64,000 bases of DNA from Trileptium ribeirensis. Its lineage: Eukaryota > Nematoda > Enoplea > Enoplida > Thoracostomopsidae. The stretch covers positions 1 through 64,000 of the forward strand of contig JASANE010018604.1 of the NCBI GenBank assembly GCA_030248225.1, given 5' to 3'. Positions 23,601 to 33,194 of this stretch are shown one piece after another. How positions within the stretch are numbered: position 1 is the first letter of the stretch; each line of letters begins with the position of its first letter. Made by a program: the position numbers and the translations under genes. The notes beneath the pieces are model-generated. The model was not told the origin of the DNA, made no database searches, and saw nothing but the letters and a program-made list of their open reading frames with translations.

Positions 23601-26347
23601 ACCACGGTTAAAATAACTGTAACTTATTAACCATTAGCAGTATTCCATTGAGTGTAAATTTCCTTACAAGACTATAGGTGAAAACACAGGTCAGCTGAGT
23701 TTAATCGTTTAATTATTGTGCTGGGCGATTTTAAAAATGGAATACAGGTCCCGTCATAGTGTTCGAATTCAAAAAGTAAAGGTCGAACTGTTTTTACATT
23801 CGAAATTTGAGATAACTAATGGACATCACAGCTCATTTCAATAGTTTAATGCCAATAACCATACATGTACGAGGTATAGGTCCCAGGGGGATATTCGGTG
23901 TTTCGGAGTGGGGTGCAATATGAGGGCAGATAAATTTACGAATTTTCCGTGACCCAAAATTTTTTTGTAATTGTTGCAATATGCCCCCGATATTTGCCAA
24001 TTGTCCACCGATTATTGTCAAAAATTTCCGCTCGCTTACAGTACAATGTTGGGGGAGGGCTACCGACCGTCTGAAAAGGAGACGTACCTCTCGTAAGAAT
24101 TATTCCCATTACATGCCCAAGGTTTGAAGTCCCAGAGGAAAATAGGGATCTTTTCTTTTAGCCCACCCGGCCCGAATTTGCTCAATTTTGAAGACATAGA
24201 GCTAATTTTAGTATCAATCGATTCAGCTCGATGAGGCGGTTCAGAAAATATTCATTTTACTCACAGCCCTTAAAAAATTTTTGTCCGATTTTTTGATGTC
24301 ATCTTTCGGGAACCCAAAAATTTTTCTTCGGAATATCGTCATGTTGCGTACCATTCGGCTCGGTTTGATGAGAGAAAGCTTCTTGTGTGTATTTTATTGA
24401 AATCTAAGCCACCGTTAGAAAGTTATGAGGGGACCAACTAACCCTGCGGGGCTACGTTATAGCGTTAGAAAAAAGAACAACTTTTACAGCGAAGGGTTCG
24501 AGGTGCGGCTGCCCCCGACTTAGGCTCAGGCTTGGTGTATGTCTCATGAGTCTCAACAGGATTAGGCTACCTTCAGGGAGACCGGCGAAGCACCGAGAGA
24601 GTCTTGAACCACCGGGCGATAATCTGTCTCTCCCGCCTATGAGCATGCATAATAATGCCTCCCTCCATGAGCATGTCTGTGTATATGTACATTGTTTAAG
24701 CCCAAGTGTTAAAAATGTTGTAAGAATAAACTAGACCGGTAGTGTCAGGAATGAATAAATGACGCAAAGTAGTAACCTAGAATCCTTTAGTAAGTACGGG
24801 AGTCTTACAATAGGGAATGAATAAAGTAACAGTACAAACACGAAACAAACCAGCAAAGTAGCTATAGGTGTACAAATCGAAACCCACGAGTTTTAATAGT
24901 AATGATACCAAGTGAGTGAGCCACAAGGTAATCGACCTTCTCGAAGAACTCTATTCAGACTGATTCCAGTGAGGTCTGGTGAAAGACTTAAAATAAATAC
25001 ATATTTCTCGACAGTAAGGGAACCCTTGGAACACGGCACTTTTTGGGGGGGGGGTTACCAGGAAATTATCACAGGAAACAAACCACCTGGAAATACATGT
25101 TAATACAAACTTAACTTTTGTGTGTTATTTTAAATTGCTGAATAATTTCATTCATATTATGAAGGTTTTAACGCAGTGTAATGCATCATTTACCTCAAGA
25201 TATGTTCCGCAGGGCTGGATTTTGTCACAGTCTGCCGCGGCTGTAACAGTCAAGCCAGTGCGACATTTTTGGGCCGAGTCAGATTCTACAAATATATTAG
25301 CTAATAAGCTTGGGCTTAGTACATGTATCACATAGGGACGTCAGCTTAGGCTAAGACTGTGGCTTATAGGCCTAGTATATAGAGGATGACATGGCATACA
25401 TTATTCTTCGGCGCCTAAAGTTGACATGGGCCCAAACCATGACGCATGACTAAATAATGCACATTTAGACTAAAACCGTCCATAAGATGCTTTCATTAAT
25501 GACCATACTGCTTTTTCATAGTATAATGTTTCTTTCGTGTTAATTAAATTAGAAATATGATCCGTATGCATGTAAATTTATCTGTGTGTTTTGTGAAACG
25601 TTGATAATAAAGTTTTAAAATTGTTTTAACTCTGCCTTTTTCAGCATATAGTTTGTTGTCCGCAATAGTAGATTAGCCGTTAGTTCCTCGATTAAGCAAA
25701 TTAACACGAAAATCAGTCTCAGCGATACGAGTTTCTTTGTAGAAATCAGGCGCATTACATGTTGCTAATTGTTTATTTAAGCCACGGATCACTTCGTAAA
25801 AGTGGTCAATAGTTTCATGCCATTCCATGGTACGGTAATTCCATAAAAGCTAAAGGTTAAAAGGAAAATCTAAAACTTTAAGGAAAATTGAGAGATAACG
25901 ATGTAGGAAACTCAGGAATTTTTATGATTATAAAATAAAGTCAAAAGTAGAAAATTGATAAAATGAGAAATTTTGGTAAGGCAAATGGGAAAAACCCTAA
26001 TAATACGTTTGGGGCTGAGAGCTTTCAGGGGTTTGTCTTTGGGGTGGTCCGACAATTGTGGGATTGAACCACAATACCGTCCGCCTATGGCACTTATGAT
26101 ATAAAAGGTACCGTAAGGAGGCATAAGACGTCATTAGAACAAAATACAAACACAAACTCATATTTACTTGTGAATCTGATCCTGTGTTATCCATATCGAG
26201 GAGCTTTGATCATAGGTAACCTAATTTTTATAGCATGTATATCAGAACCTAATACTCTGATCAGTGTCTATGCCATTATCGGCTGCGCCAGCGTTTTTTG
26301 AGATAATACCTTTAAATTGGTTGTTTGACTGATTTAACGCCTGAAAT
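23601..26347. other. no gene recognised
   Basis: Mixed-composition sequence. Short open frames at 24452-24734 and 24912-25335 show no domain. Nothing repeated at the scale I could detect. Confidence 0.45.
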
Positions 26348-26852
26348 ATGGATATTGATCTTCTGGTAAAGGTAAAAAAGCAATGTTCAATGTATTACGA
26401 ATTATTGAATGCTGATTTGCCAAAATTGATTAGAAGGTTTAAAACCGATGCATCATTTCCGTTATCGAATCCGATAGTCAGTCGCTTAGTTTTCATTCAA
26501 CAAGGCGAATTGTACTTAAATTCAGTCGCGTCGGCTGTAAAAGAAAAATGTACACGTGCTGCACAGTGATGGACAAAATGGTAGAGTATAGCGATCGACA
26601 TGATGGCGATAGAAAAGTCGCGAAAGCTTTGAACGACCGAAACCCCTTCTTGTTAACGTGGAATACGACAGATATGCGTTCGACGAACCACGTAACAGCG
26701 GCAGTGAAAATGTCAGTAAGCATAGTGTAGACAATGGCGAAGCATTGACAAAGCTAGCTATGACAAATAGCAGCGAAGCAACGTGGGCCGGTTTCGAAAA
26801 TGTGAAAATGAGTAAATACCTCAATTTTTTGAAACGTGATGCTTTTTATTAA
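26348..26852 (+). other. three overlapping open frames, unrecognised
   Basis: 26348-26569 (73 residues, MDIDLLVKVKKQCSMYYELL start), 26548-26730 and 26658-26852 overlap in three frames with fairly protein-like composition. This could be a frame-shifted remnant of one coding sequence. I recognise no family, and the stretch ends just before array 1. Confidence 0.2.
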
Positions 26853-26974
26853 CAAGTTTTGAGTTGGTACACAATTAACGATCCCCGTGCGAGGTAGCGT
26901 GTCCCCCATGAAAATCACGGGCTCCCAACCAGAATCGGAAAGGTACGATATTACGTGACATCCCCCACCCCGAA

Positions 26975-27180
26975 CCATTGAAGTGCCCCGAACAATTGAA
27001 GTGCCCCAAACGTTTCAAGTGCCCACCCCCGAACGATTGGAAAGATATCCCGAACAATTGAAGCGCGCCCCGAACGATTGAAATTACCCAGAACGACTGA
27101 ATTGACCTCACGAACGATTGAACTGCTCTCCCGAAACATTGAAGTGTCCCTCCTAACGATTGAGGTGTCCCCTCCTGAAT
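26975..27180 (-). repeat. TTCAATCGTTCGG minisatellite, array 1
   Basis: About ten units of 18-26 bp reading CGAACGATTGAAGTGCCCC on the plus strand. The core is conserved while the C-rich linker varies in length. Opposite in orientation to array 2. Confidence 0.85.
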
Positions 27181-27269
27181 GATTGAAGAATCTTGCGCAG
27201 TCTACAAATCATGTTTCTTTATTATTATAAATAAAAATATAAATTTTCAGAGGACAAAGATTGTCTATA

Positions 27270-27850
27270 CATTGCGGCAGGGGGGTAGGGGTTTAACCCT
27301 CCCCCTGAGGTCCGGACCCCCTCCTCCCCGAGGCAGAAAAGCCAGGGCGGGGGTTACCCCCTGGGTTGGGGTGCGCGGCACCCCCCCCCCGAGGCCGAAA
27401 AGCCAGGGGGGTAACCCGCCCCCCCACCGTAGGGGGGCTTGGCACCTCCTCGACGCACAGCGCAGCACGCACAAAGTGTGAATATAAGTACGTCACACCA
27501 GGTGTAAAGAACAGTCGTGTGCGATCAAATACAAAGTGAGCTATCTGTGCTGTTATTAATTCTCAGAATTATAAATGCTCAGAATGCAATCTACACTTCT
27601 GAGAAACGGAGACCCCGAAGGGGGTGCGGACCCTAAAACCACCCGCCCCGACCAGTTTTGAGGGCGAACCCTAGGGCAGCAACTGAACTCATAGGCGAAA
27701 AATATGGCTGCTAGGACCAAAAAAAGGTCCTCACGACCAACCACAAGAAAATTTGGCCGGCCGGGGGGTTACTCCCTAGGATGGCCGCGACCCCCCCCGT
27801 GGGGGCCTCTACCCCCTGGCATGACCGACCGCCGCCATGTATGACATTGT
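27270..27850. repeat. GC-rich hairpin module, copy B
   Basis: Same order of G/C palindromes as copy A: GGGGTGCGCGGCACCCC, GAGGCCGAAAAGCCAGGGGG, then AAAAAAAGGTCCTCACGACC, AATTTGGCCGGCC and CATGACCGACCGCCGCCATG. The two halves are separated by about 220 bp of unrelated sequence. It lies between two inverted arrays of the TTCAATCGTTCGG repeat. Confidence 0.75.
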
Positions 27851-28315
27851 CATTTATGTGACATCAGAAATATCAATGGAAGCAGGAATCTATATATTGT
27901 TTTTAAAATCAAGTTTTCTAAATATATCCAGCGGAAATATAAAATTATTTCACCTTGCTAGAAGAAACAAATTTTTTCGTAAACAATTCTTCTATGCACT
28001 TGAATCGTGGCATACAATGCAATTAGCATTGTGCATTTATTGACGTTTATTCGCAAGATTGCTTATACACTGTTTACTCCCTGGCGCAGCACAGCATAAT
28101 TCAAACTTTGAATGAAAGTTACAGAAGACTTTCAGAGAACGCATTATTATTGTTAACGTCTTAAAATGTGGATTACTGCACATATGCTGAGGAGAAATTG
28201 ATTGAACTATTTTTTTACAGAACATCACGGTTACGCGCTTTAATTTATACATGTTACTGATTCGAATACAGGGTTTAAGAAATGACGAAAGCAATACCGT
28301 CCAAGCTGGGGTCAC

Positions 28316-28590
28316 ATCAATCGTTTGGGGAGGGGCGCTTCAATCGTTCGGGGTACTTCAATCGTTCGGGGGGCACTTAAATCATTCGGCGGAGGGGGCA
28401 CATCAATTGTTTGGGGGCGCACTTCAATCGTTCGGTGGGCGCTTCAATCGTTCGGAGGGGCACCTCAATCTTTCGGAGGGGGCAGTTCAATCGTTGGGAG
28501 GGGCACTGCAATCTTTTGGAAGAGCACCGCAATAGTTGGGTCCACTTGAATCCTTCCAAACGGGCACTTCAATCGTTCCGACGGCACTTC
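28316..28590 (+). repeat. TTCAATCGTTCGG minisatellite, array 2
   Basis: About thirteen units of 17-25 bp, GGCACTTCAATCGTTCGGGG. The linkers are G-runs, giving dense quadruplex-type GGGG motifs on the plus strand. With array 1 it forms a 1.6 kb inverted arrangement around GC module B. Confidence 0.85.
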
Positions 28591-29542
28591 AAGGGCCCTG
28601 CCCCCTTAGTTACGGGTCTGAACATACCATCTAGATTTACATGGCAAGCACTACACATGTGTTCATATGTATGCTAAAAGAAAAATATTTTGGTTTAATA
28701 AAATAATTTACACAGTGAAATATATTTACCATTCGGCCAATTTGAACTATGGTATATATAATATTTCTAAACTGACAACGTTATTTATGCCGCACAGATT
28801 CAATTTAGACTTGCGGAATTGAGGGCCTCTTATCCAAAGAAGAGAAGCAGGGATTATTGCGCTATGATGGGGACGCCCTAGAGTTAAATCTCCGCGCCAT
28901 GTGAAACCATCTGGCGTTAACCCGCCTAAGCAGTCATTGCATTTTCTCGAATTTGAAATTGTGTATTTTTTAAACTTCCCGTGACGTCGCTGCTCTGCTA
29001 CAAACATTACCATGCCCAAATTATATATATAAACGAGGCATACAGAAATGTATTGAGTTTCGATGCATAATTCGATGTCCGGAGGAGGCACACATAAAAA
29101 ATTAGTGGCACACGTACAATTATATTTTGTATCTAACAAAATCACAAACTTGGTTGTTTACAGACGGACTAAATGGTATGAACGAAATCTTTATCTACTA
29201 ATGTACATGCTAGCTCAAAGTCCAAGGTCCCAGTGGTAGGCGGAGCGTCAGAAGAGAAGGGGTCGGGCTTGTACTCTCAGGGGTCAGCCTCTTGGCGGGG
29301 AGGGAGATAGGACCGTTTTGAGAGCGGGGGTGCCTTCGCTGATAACTTGAAGTGCTGTTTCAGCTTGTGTTATTATTGGAAAGCCACATGTGTACAGTAC
29401 TGTACTAGCAGATGTAAATTCTATGTATTTGTAGCATGCATTAAGCTAACGCACATATTTCAGTCTATATATACAGAGACACAATCTCCGGGTGTCCAAA
29501 TTTAATGAGGTGTTCTTGATTTATACCTCCTCATTTTCTCAG

Positions 29543-29623
29543 ACAATCGGAGAATGTGTATGTGCGACCCTTATGCACAAACAGGAAGAATGTTTACTGT
29601 GAAAGCAAAATTGTTGGAACCAG
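29543..29623 (+). CDS. candidate exon of an unknown cysteine-containing protein
   Basis: Acceptor TTTTCTCAG ending 29542 and donor GTGAGT from 29624. The frame reads NRRMCMCDPYAQTGRMFTVK and ends with a split codon (phase 1). It joins the candidate exon at 29806 in phase with no stop. The C-x-C-D pattern is extracellular-looking, but no domain is identified. Confidence 0.3.
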
Positions 29624-29805
29624 GTGAGTGAAAACTGTAGTCTACTTCGTGGTAGACAAATAATGTTGTTCCTTACTGAAAATTGCTAAGCATTTACAGC
29701 TTTTAGAGCTTAACAAAAAGCGACCATATTTACCTGTTTTGAAGTAACGCTTTAGGAAGCACCGATATTCGTTTGCAACAAACTAAAAAGAGTATTATTT
29801 TACAG

Positions 29806-29899
29806 ATGAGTTTCGATGCGTCTGTGATCAGGATAGCACGATTACGCCACCACCCACAGTACCGTCGCTGCCATTCATCCGCACGTCGGTTAGCGAGTG
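29806..29899 (+). CDS. candidate second exon of the same protein
   Basis: Acceptor TATTTTACAG ending 29805 and donor GTAATT from 29900. Joined to 29623 it reads (D)EFRCVCDQDSTITPPPTVPS then LPFIRTSVSE. The 182 bp intron and matching phases support it. Flanking exons were not found. Confidence 0.3.
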
Positions 29900-31464
29900 G
29901 TAATTGTATTTATGAAACGCGATTTGGCGATAATGTAAAATTTCTCGAGTACTACTGTGTTAATAGGATCAAATATATTTTGGAACCTTGTGATTCAGCT
30001 CGTTGATGCCTTTCGAAAGATAATTATGCGCATAAATATTTTATAAAATTTATCGGATTCTACAATTTTTTCTAAACTTTTCCATACTAAAAGTGACCGA
30101 TGGTAAACAAAATTTTTTGCTTGCCATAGATGTACCGATATTGTTGCGCACGCGAAAGGCTCATTGTTCGTCTCCTGTCGGCTCATACTTTAGGTTCATC
30201 TAGTTTCTAAATCGTGTATGCATTTGGGAATCCCACCTGGCCACCATATTGTTCCGTCTATGCGAGCGTAAAAAGCCAAAATTGTTTGCTCCGAAGCTAA
30301 ACTTAGGGATATGTCTCAGCCTAAAGTTGCCTGCTCCGTTAGGCAGGCTACGCGAAGGAGACTATTCTACCATTGCTTATCTCACAATATCTCAATAATA
30401 CAGACCCCAAACGCATGGTGTAGTCTGCAGCATAATACATTTCAGTACTGTTTTGCATATATACTAGGTTTATTTAAATTTATTGGAAGAACTTACGTTA
30501 AACTGAAACCAAAGGTAGTTTTAGCTAAACAAACTTTCTGTTTAGCGACCATTCCTCAGATTAAGCGCTAATTCAGTATACCAGAATCAAATTCTTTTAT
30601 ATTAAAATAATTTTGTACAACATTGAAATCTGAAAAAACATGACAACTGAAAATGGACAAAAGACAAATTGGTATTTTATCAATCAACAATATTGATATT
30701 GCATACTAGCAAGAATGCACATCATGTATCACATTTCAGCTACAGTTGATTAAAAGAACTTTCTGTTTGGTTGTAGCGGTTCTAGCTGGAAAGAATATGA
30801 AGCTATGTTGCGTAAATATTCATCAGACGTTTAATACTTAGAAAAATTACCAATCACAGTTTTCTTACTTGATTTAAACTTCAGTATTTAAACAACTAAA
30901 CATAAAAATACTTTTGTGTTTTAAGAGACTGTTTTTACAATAGGTACGCGGCCAACTTGTTCTGGTATATACTAAAAATTTACTAAAATGCCGTCCTAAA
31001 ATTACAAATATCTACTGTAATTCATAGGCCAATTAAAACTGTTGTCTTCATTATGCTACTAGTAGTATTTGGGTTACCTAAAGTCATGCGTACCACTGCA
31101 ACACAGTTAATATTGTAAAATGCAAAATTACAACTTTAAGCTTCAGCTCAGACAGGATGTCAACATAGAGGTGTCAGCGTAGGATTGCTTTACAGCTCGC
31201 TTTGCACAATATAAGCTCAAATAAATGTATGTATTTCTAAAATTAACGATTTCAAGCAAAAATTTTTAAAGACAAAAAAACTTTTATCATAATTTAAACA
31301 GTTTTTGTGGAAGGTGCATTTGAAATTATTGATTCTGCATGCGGGGACTATTTTGTGCTTATAGGGTAGCACTAGGGGACGGCAGTGAAAGCCGTTGCAC
31401 GATCGTTAAACTCTTGGTAGCTTTACGCGTCAGCTGAATCGCCAAGGATTATATATGTCATATA
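29900..31464. other. no further exon or element recognised left of the gypsy insertion
   Basis: AT-rich sequence. The frame at 30311-30571 has no domain. Confidence 0.45.
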
Positions 31465-31489
31465 CCAACTGTAATGCTAATAATTTGAT

Positions 31490-31524
31490 ATGCAAATTAA
31501 TGCTAACAATTTGCCTATGCAAAT
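31490..31524 (+). promoter_or_regulatory. two octamer (ATGCAAAT) sites in U3
   Basis: Perfect ATGCAAAT octamers at 31490-31497 and 31517-31524, the consensus bound by POU/Oct factors. They sit in a tandem duplication of about 27 bp about 30-60 bp upstream of the TATA box. Both copies are kept in the 3' LTR. Factor binding is inferred from the motif only. Confidence 0.5.
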
Positions 31525-31550
31525 TATATACGTTAGCAAAGACGATAGAC

Positions 31551-31558
31551 TATATAAG
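31551..31558 (+). promoter_or_regulatory. LTR TATA box
   Basis: TATATAAG. Thirty bases after its first T is AGTCATT, at the usual distance for an insect-type initiator. The same spacing from a TATA box to an AGTC-type start recurs at 50039, 56405 and 57392. Confidence 0.6.
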
Positions 31559-31752
31559 GCGTTCGTGATCTCGACTAACCAGTCATTATTCACTTGATCA
31601 ACTGCCGCACGTCGTGACGATAGATGATTCCTCAATCGACGCCCAAAGACTCAACGACCACAACAGCGTGCCGATTGAAGAGAAGCCTGACTGAAGGTGA
31701 TTGAAAGTAAGATCATTGACAATTGATGATAAGTGATTATAAACTAATTACA

Positions 31753-31770
31753 ATGGTGAACCCGACGCGG
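31753..31770 (+). other. primer binding site, tRNA-Trp-like
   Basis: Directly after the 5' LTR the sequence is A-TGGTGAACCCGACGCGG. It pairs with the 3' end of animal tRNA-Trp as I recall it (complement TGGTGACCCCGACGT) with about one mismatch over the first 14 bases. The gag ATG at 31753-31755 overlaps the primer site, so the first Gag codons double as primer site. Confidence 0.7.
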
Positions 31771-33162
31771 GCACGCCGGCCTTCCCTCTTTCGGATCCTG
31801 CCGGTCCTTTTCGCGCTGGCACTGGCGGTTCTCAGGTCTCCTATGGTCCGGACCTCGACGGTCCTGGACACGGTCGCGGTACCCGAGGTTCCTCAAGTCG
31901 AAGCCCCCTGGTCAAGGGTCGCTGTTGTTTCCGGATCAAATGGTCGATTCAAGGGCTCCGGTCAAAGCAAGTGGCGACGGTCGAGAATGCTGGTCACACG
32001 TACAGTCAATCCGGGGTTCCCCAGTTTCATCGGTTTTCATCTCCCTGGTTGCTCGGGTCAAGGTCTCGGTCGACGACAGGCAACCTGCCTACGGGTCCTG
32101 CTGGTCATTGGCGACGTCGAGCGTAATCCAGGGCCGGTCAATCTGTCGCAACAAACCAAGGACACGCTGGCCGGGATGCTACAACTCCTTAAGGCAAGTG
32201 ACAAGGCGTTCGTTATGCCACCGACGCGTGACGAGATGATCACGGAGCTCACTCCATTCGGGCCTGATGTGCTGCAATTGGCACACAGTCAGCTGGCCAT
32301 AGTTCAGTTTCAAAACAACGCTGGACCAAGTCAAATCGAACGACCACAACCGAGCGCTACCGCAGGTCAATTCTATCAGTTGCCGCAGTTCAACCCGAAG
32401 ACACCGCAGTCGTGGTTCAACCAGGTCGAACAAATCCTCGGTTCAATCGACGACGACCTCAAGAAACGAACCGTCCTTCGGGTGATCGACAACGCGCTCG
32501 TCCACGAGTCGGGGGTCGACCTCAACGCGGGCTATGGCGAACTCAAGCGGACGCTGATCAACTACTACGCCGACAGCGACAACCGGCGGCTCCGCAAGCT
32601 CCTCGCCGAGAAGGACCTCAAGGGACGCAAACCATCGAGCGCCCACCGCGAACTCCTCGAGCTGGCTCCGAATAGTCAGGATTTCGTCCGCCTGCGCTTC
32701 CTCGAGATCCTCCCCGAGCAAATCCGGCTGACGCTGGTTTCAATGGACAACGTCTCCCTCGAGCAACTGGCTCGCATCGCCGACACCATGATGGAGATGG
32801 CCGATCCGGCGTTGGTCAGCCAGGTCAATCGAGCTCCTCGTTCAGGCTCAACACCGACGACGACAGATCACTGGCAGGCCTCGATCCAGCAGCAAATCAG
32901 CGACCTGGCAGCAGCTGTCCGCAGGCTGTCCTACCGCAGCGGCTCAAGCAATCGGAGGTCGCCAGAACGAGCGAACAACAACTACCGCAGTGGCCGCCAC
33001 GGTGATCAACGACGCCGGCCACAGTCTCAATCACGTCAACGAACGCCGGGGGTGTGCTGGTATCATGGGAAGTTCGGGGCCAATGCACAACGATGCCAAG
33101 GGCCCAAATTCTGCACATTCAACGCGGAGTCCGGCCCCGCCAGCGGTCCGGGAAACGAGTAG
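31753..33162 (+). CDS. gag: leader peptide - 2A - Gag polyprotein
   Basis: 469 residues from the ATG adjoining the LTR; an upstream in-frame ATG at 31723 lies in the LTR and is less likely. Residues 1-127 form a leader: basic RARR then a hydrophobic run from about L12 to L27 (LFRILPVLFALALAVL), which looks like a signal peptide or anchor. Residues 120-128 are GDVERNPGP, matching the D-x-E-x-N-P-G|P consensus of 2A peptides that make ribosomes skip a bond; release would be between G127 and P128. The rest is capsid-like: the segment RRLRKLLAEKDLKGRKPS and the following LPEQIRLTL region resemble Gag of CsRn1/Mag-type elements. An arginine-rich stretch precedes a CHCC knuckle C435-x2-H438-x9-C448-x5-C454. 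The stop at 33160 is two codons after a frameshift site. The GC-rich codon use differs from the AT-rich surroundings. Confidence 0.93.
   Translation: MVNPTRARRPSLFRILPVLFALALAVLRSPMVRTSTVLDTVAVPEVPQVEAPWSRVAVVSGSNGRFKGSGQSKWRRSRMLVTRTVNPGFPSFIGFHLPGCSGQGLGRRQATCLRVLLVIGDVERNPGPVNLSQQTKDTLAGMLQLLKASDKAFVMPPTRDEMITELTPFGPDVLQLAHSQLAIVQFQNNAGPSQIERPQPSATAGQFYQLPQFNPKTPQSWFNQVEQILGSIDDDLKKRTVLRVIDNALVHESGVDLNAGYGELKRTLINYYADSDNRRLRKLLAEKDLKGRKPSSAHRELLELAPNSQDFVRLRFLEILPEQIRLTLVSMDNVSLEQLARIADTMMEMADPALVSQVNRAPRSGSTPTTTDHWQASIQQQISDLAAAVRRLSYRSGSSNRRSPERANNNYRSGRHGDQRRRPQSQSRQRTPGVCWYHGKFGANAQRCQGPKFCTFNAESGPASGPGNE
32080..32136 (+). promoter_or_regulatory. 2A-like translational recoding sequence
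   Basis: The codons read LRVLLVIGDVERNPGP, with the skip point between GGG (32131-32133) and CCG (32134-32136). The canonical residues D, E, N, P, G, P are all present and are preceded by a hydrophobic helix-prone stretch, as in active 2A peptides. 2A-like peptides are known from RNA viruses and some non-LTR retrotransposons, where certain ones also act as signal sequences. Confidence 0.85.
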
Positions 33163-33194
33163 CCCCCACCGCCGTGGCAGCAAGCGGTGGGGCT
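33150..33194 (+). promoter_or_regulatory. gag-pol -1 frameshift signal (GGGAAAC plus stem-loop)
   Basis: Heptamer G-GGA-AAC at 33150-33156 sits in the correct gag reading phase (X XXY YYZ). A 4 nt spacer (GAGT) leads to a stem: AGCCCCCACCGC at 33161-33172 pairs with GCGGTGGGGCT at 33184-33194, 11 pairs with one bulged C and an 11-nt loop. Slipping back one base moves from gag into the protease frame, which is open from here on. Confidence 0.85.

Larger units (their letters stand above)
31470..31752 (+). repeat. 5' LTR of the gypsy element
   Basis: Starts TG and ends CA. U3 opens with a tandem 26-27 bp duplication, each copy ending in ATGCAAATTA. TATATAAG lies at 31551-31558, and AACCAGTCATT about 30 bp downstream is a plausible initiator. 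No AATAAA was located with confidence. Confidence 0.97.

Noticed and set aside
28316..28590. Repeat array resembling CRISPR
   Set aside because: Repeat cores are degenerate, linkers are 5-12 bp G-runs rather than unique spacers, no cas genes, and the surrounding DNA is animal.
28747..29145. Minus-strand 132-residue ORF as a gene
   Set aside because: The central part looks protein-like, but there is no recognisable domain, the ends look random, and no splice partner was found.
31723..31752. Upstream in-frame ATG for gag within the LTR
   Set aside because: Transcription starts about 30 bp after 31551, so it could be present in the RNA, but the ATG at 31753 abuts the primer site and is followed by the signal-like leader; the upstream ten codons add no feature.
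33094..33115. GGGCCCAAATT as the frameshift slippery site
   Set aside because: It does not allow re-pairing in the gag phase; GGGAAAC at 33150 does and has a stem at the right distance.
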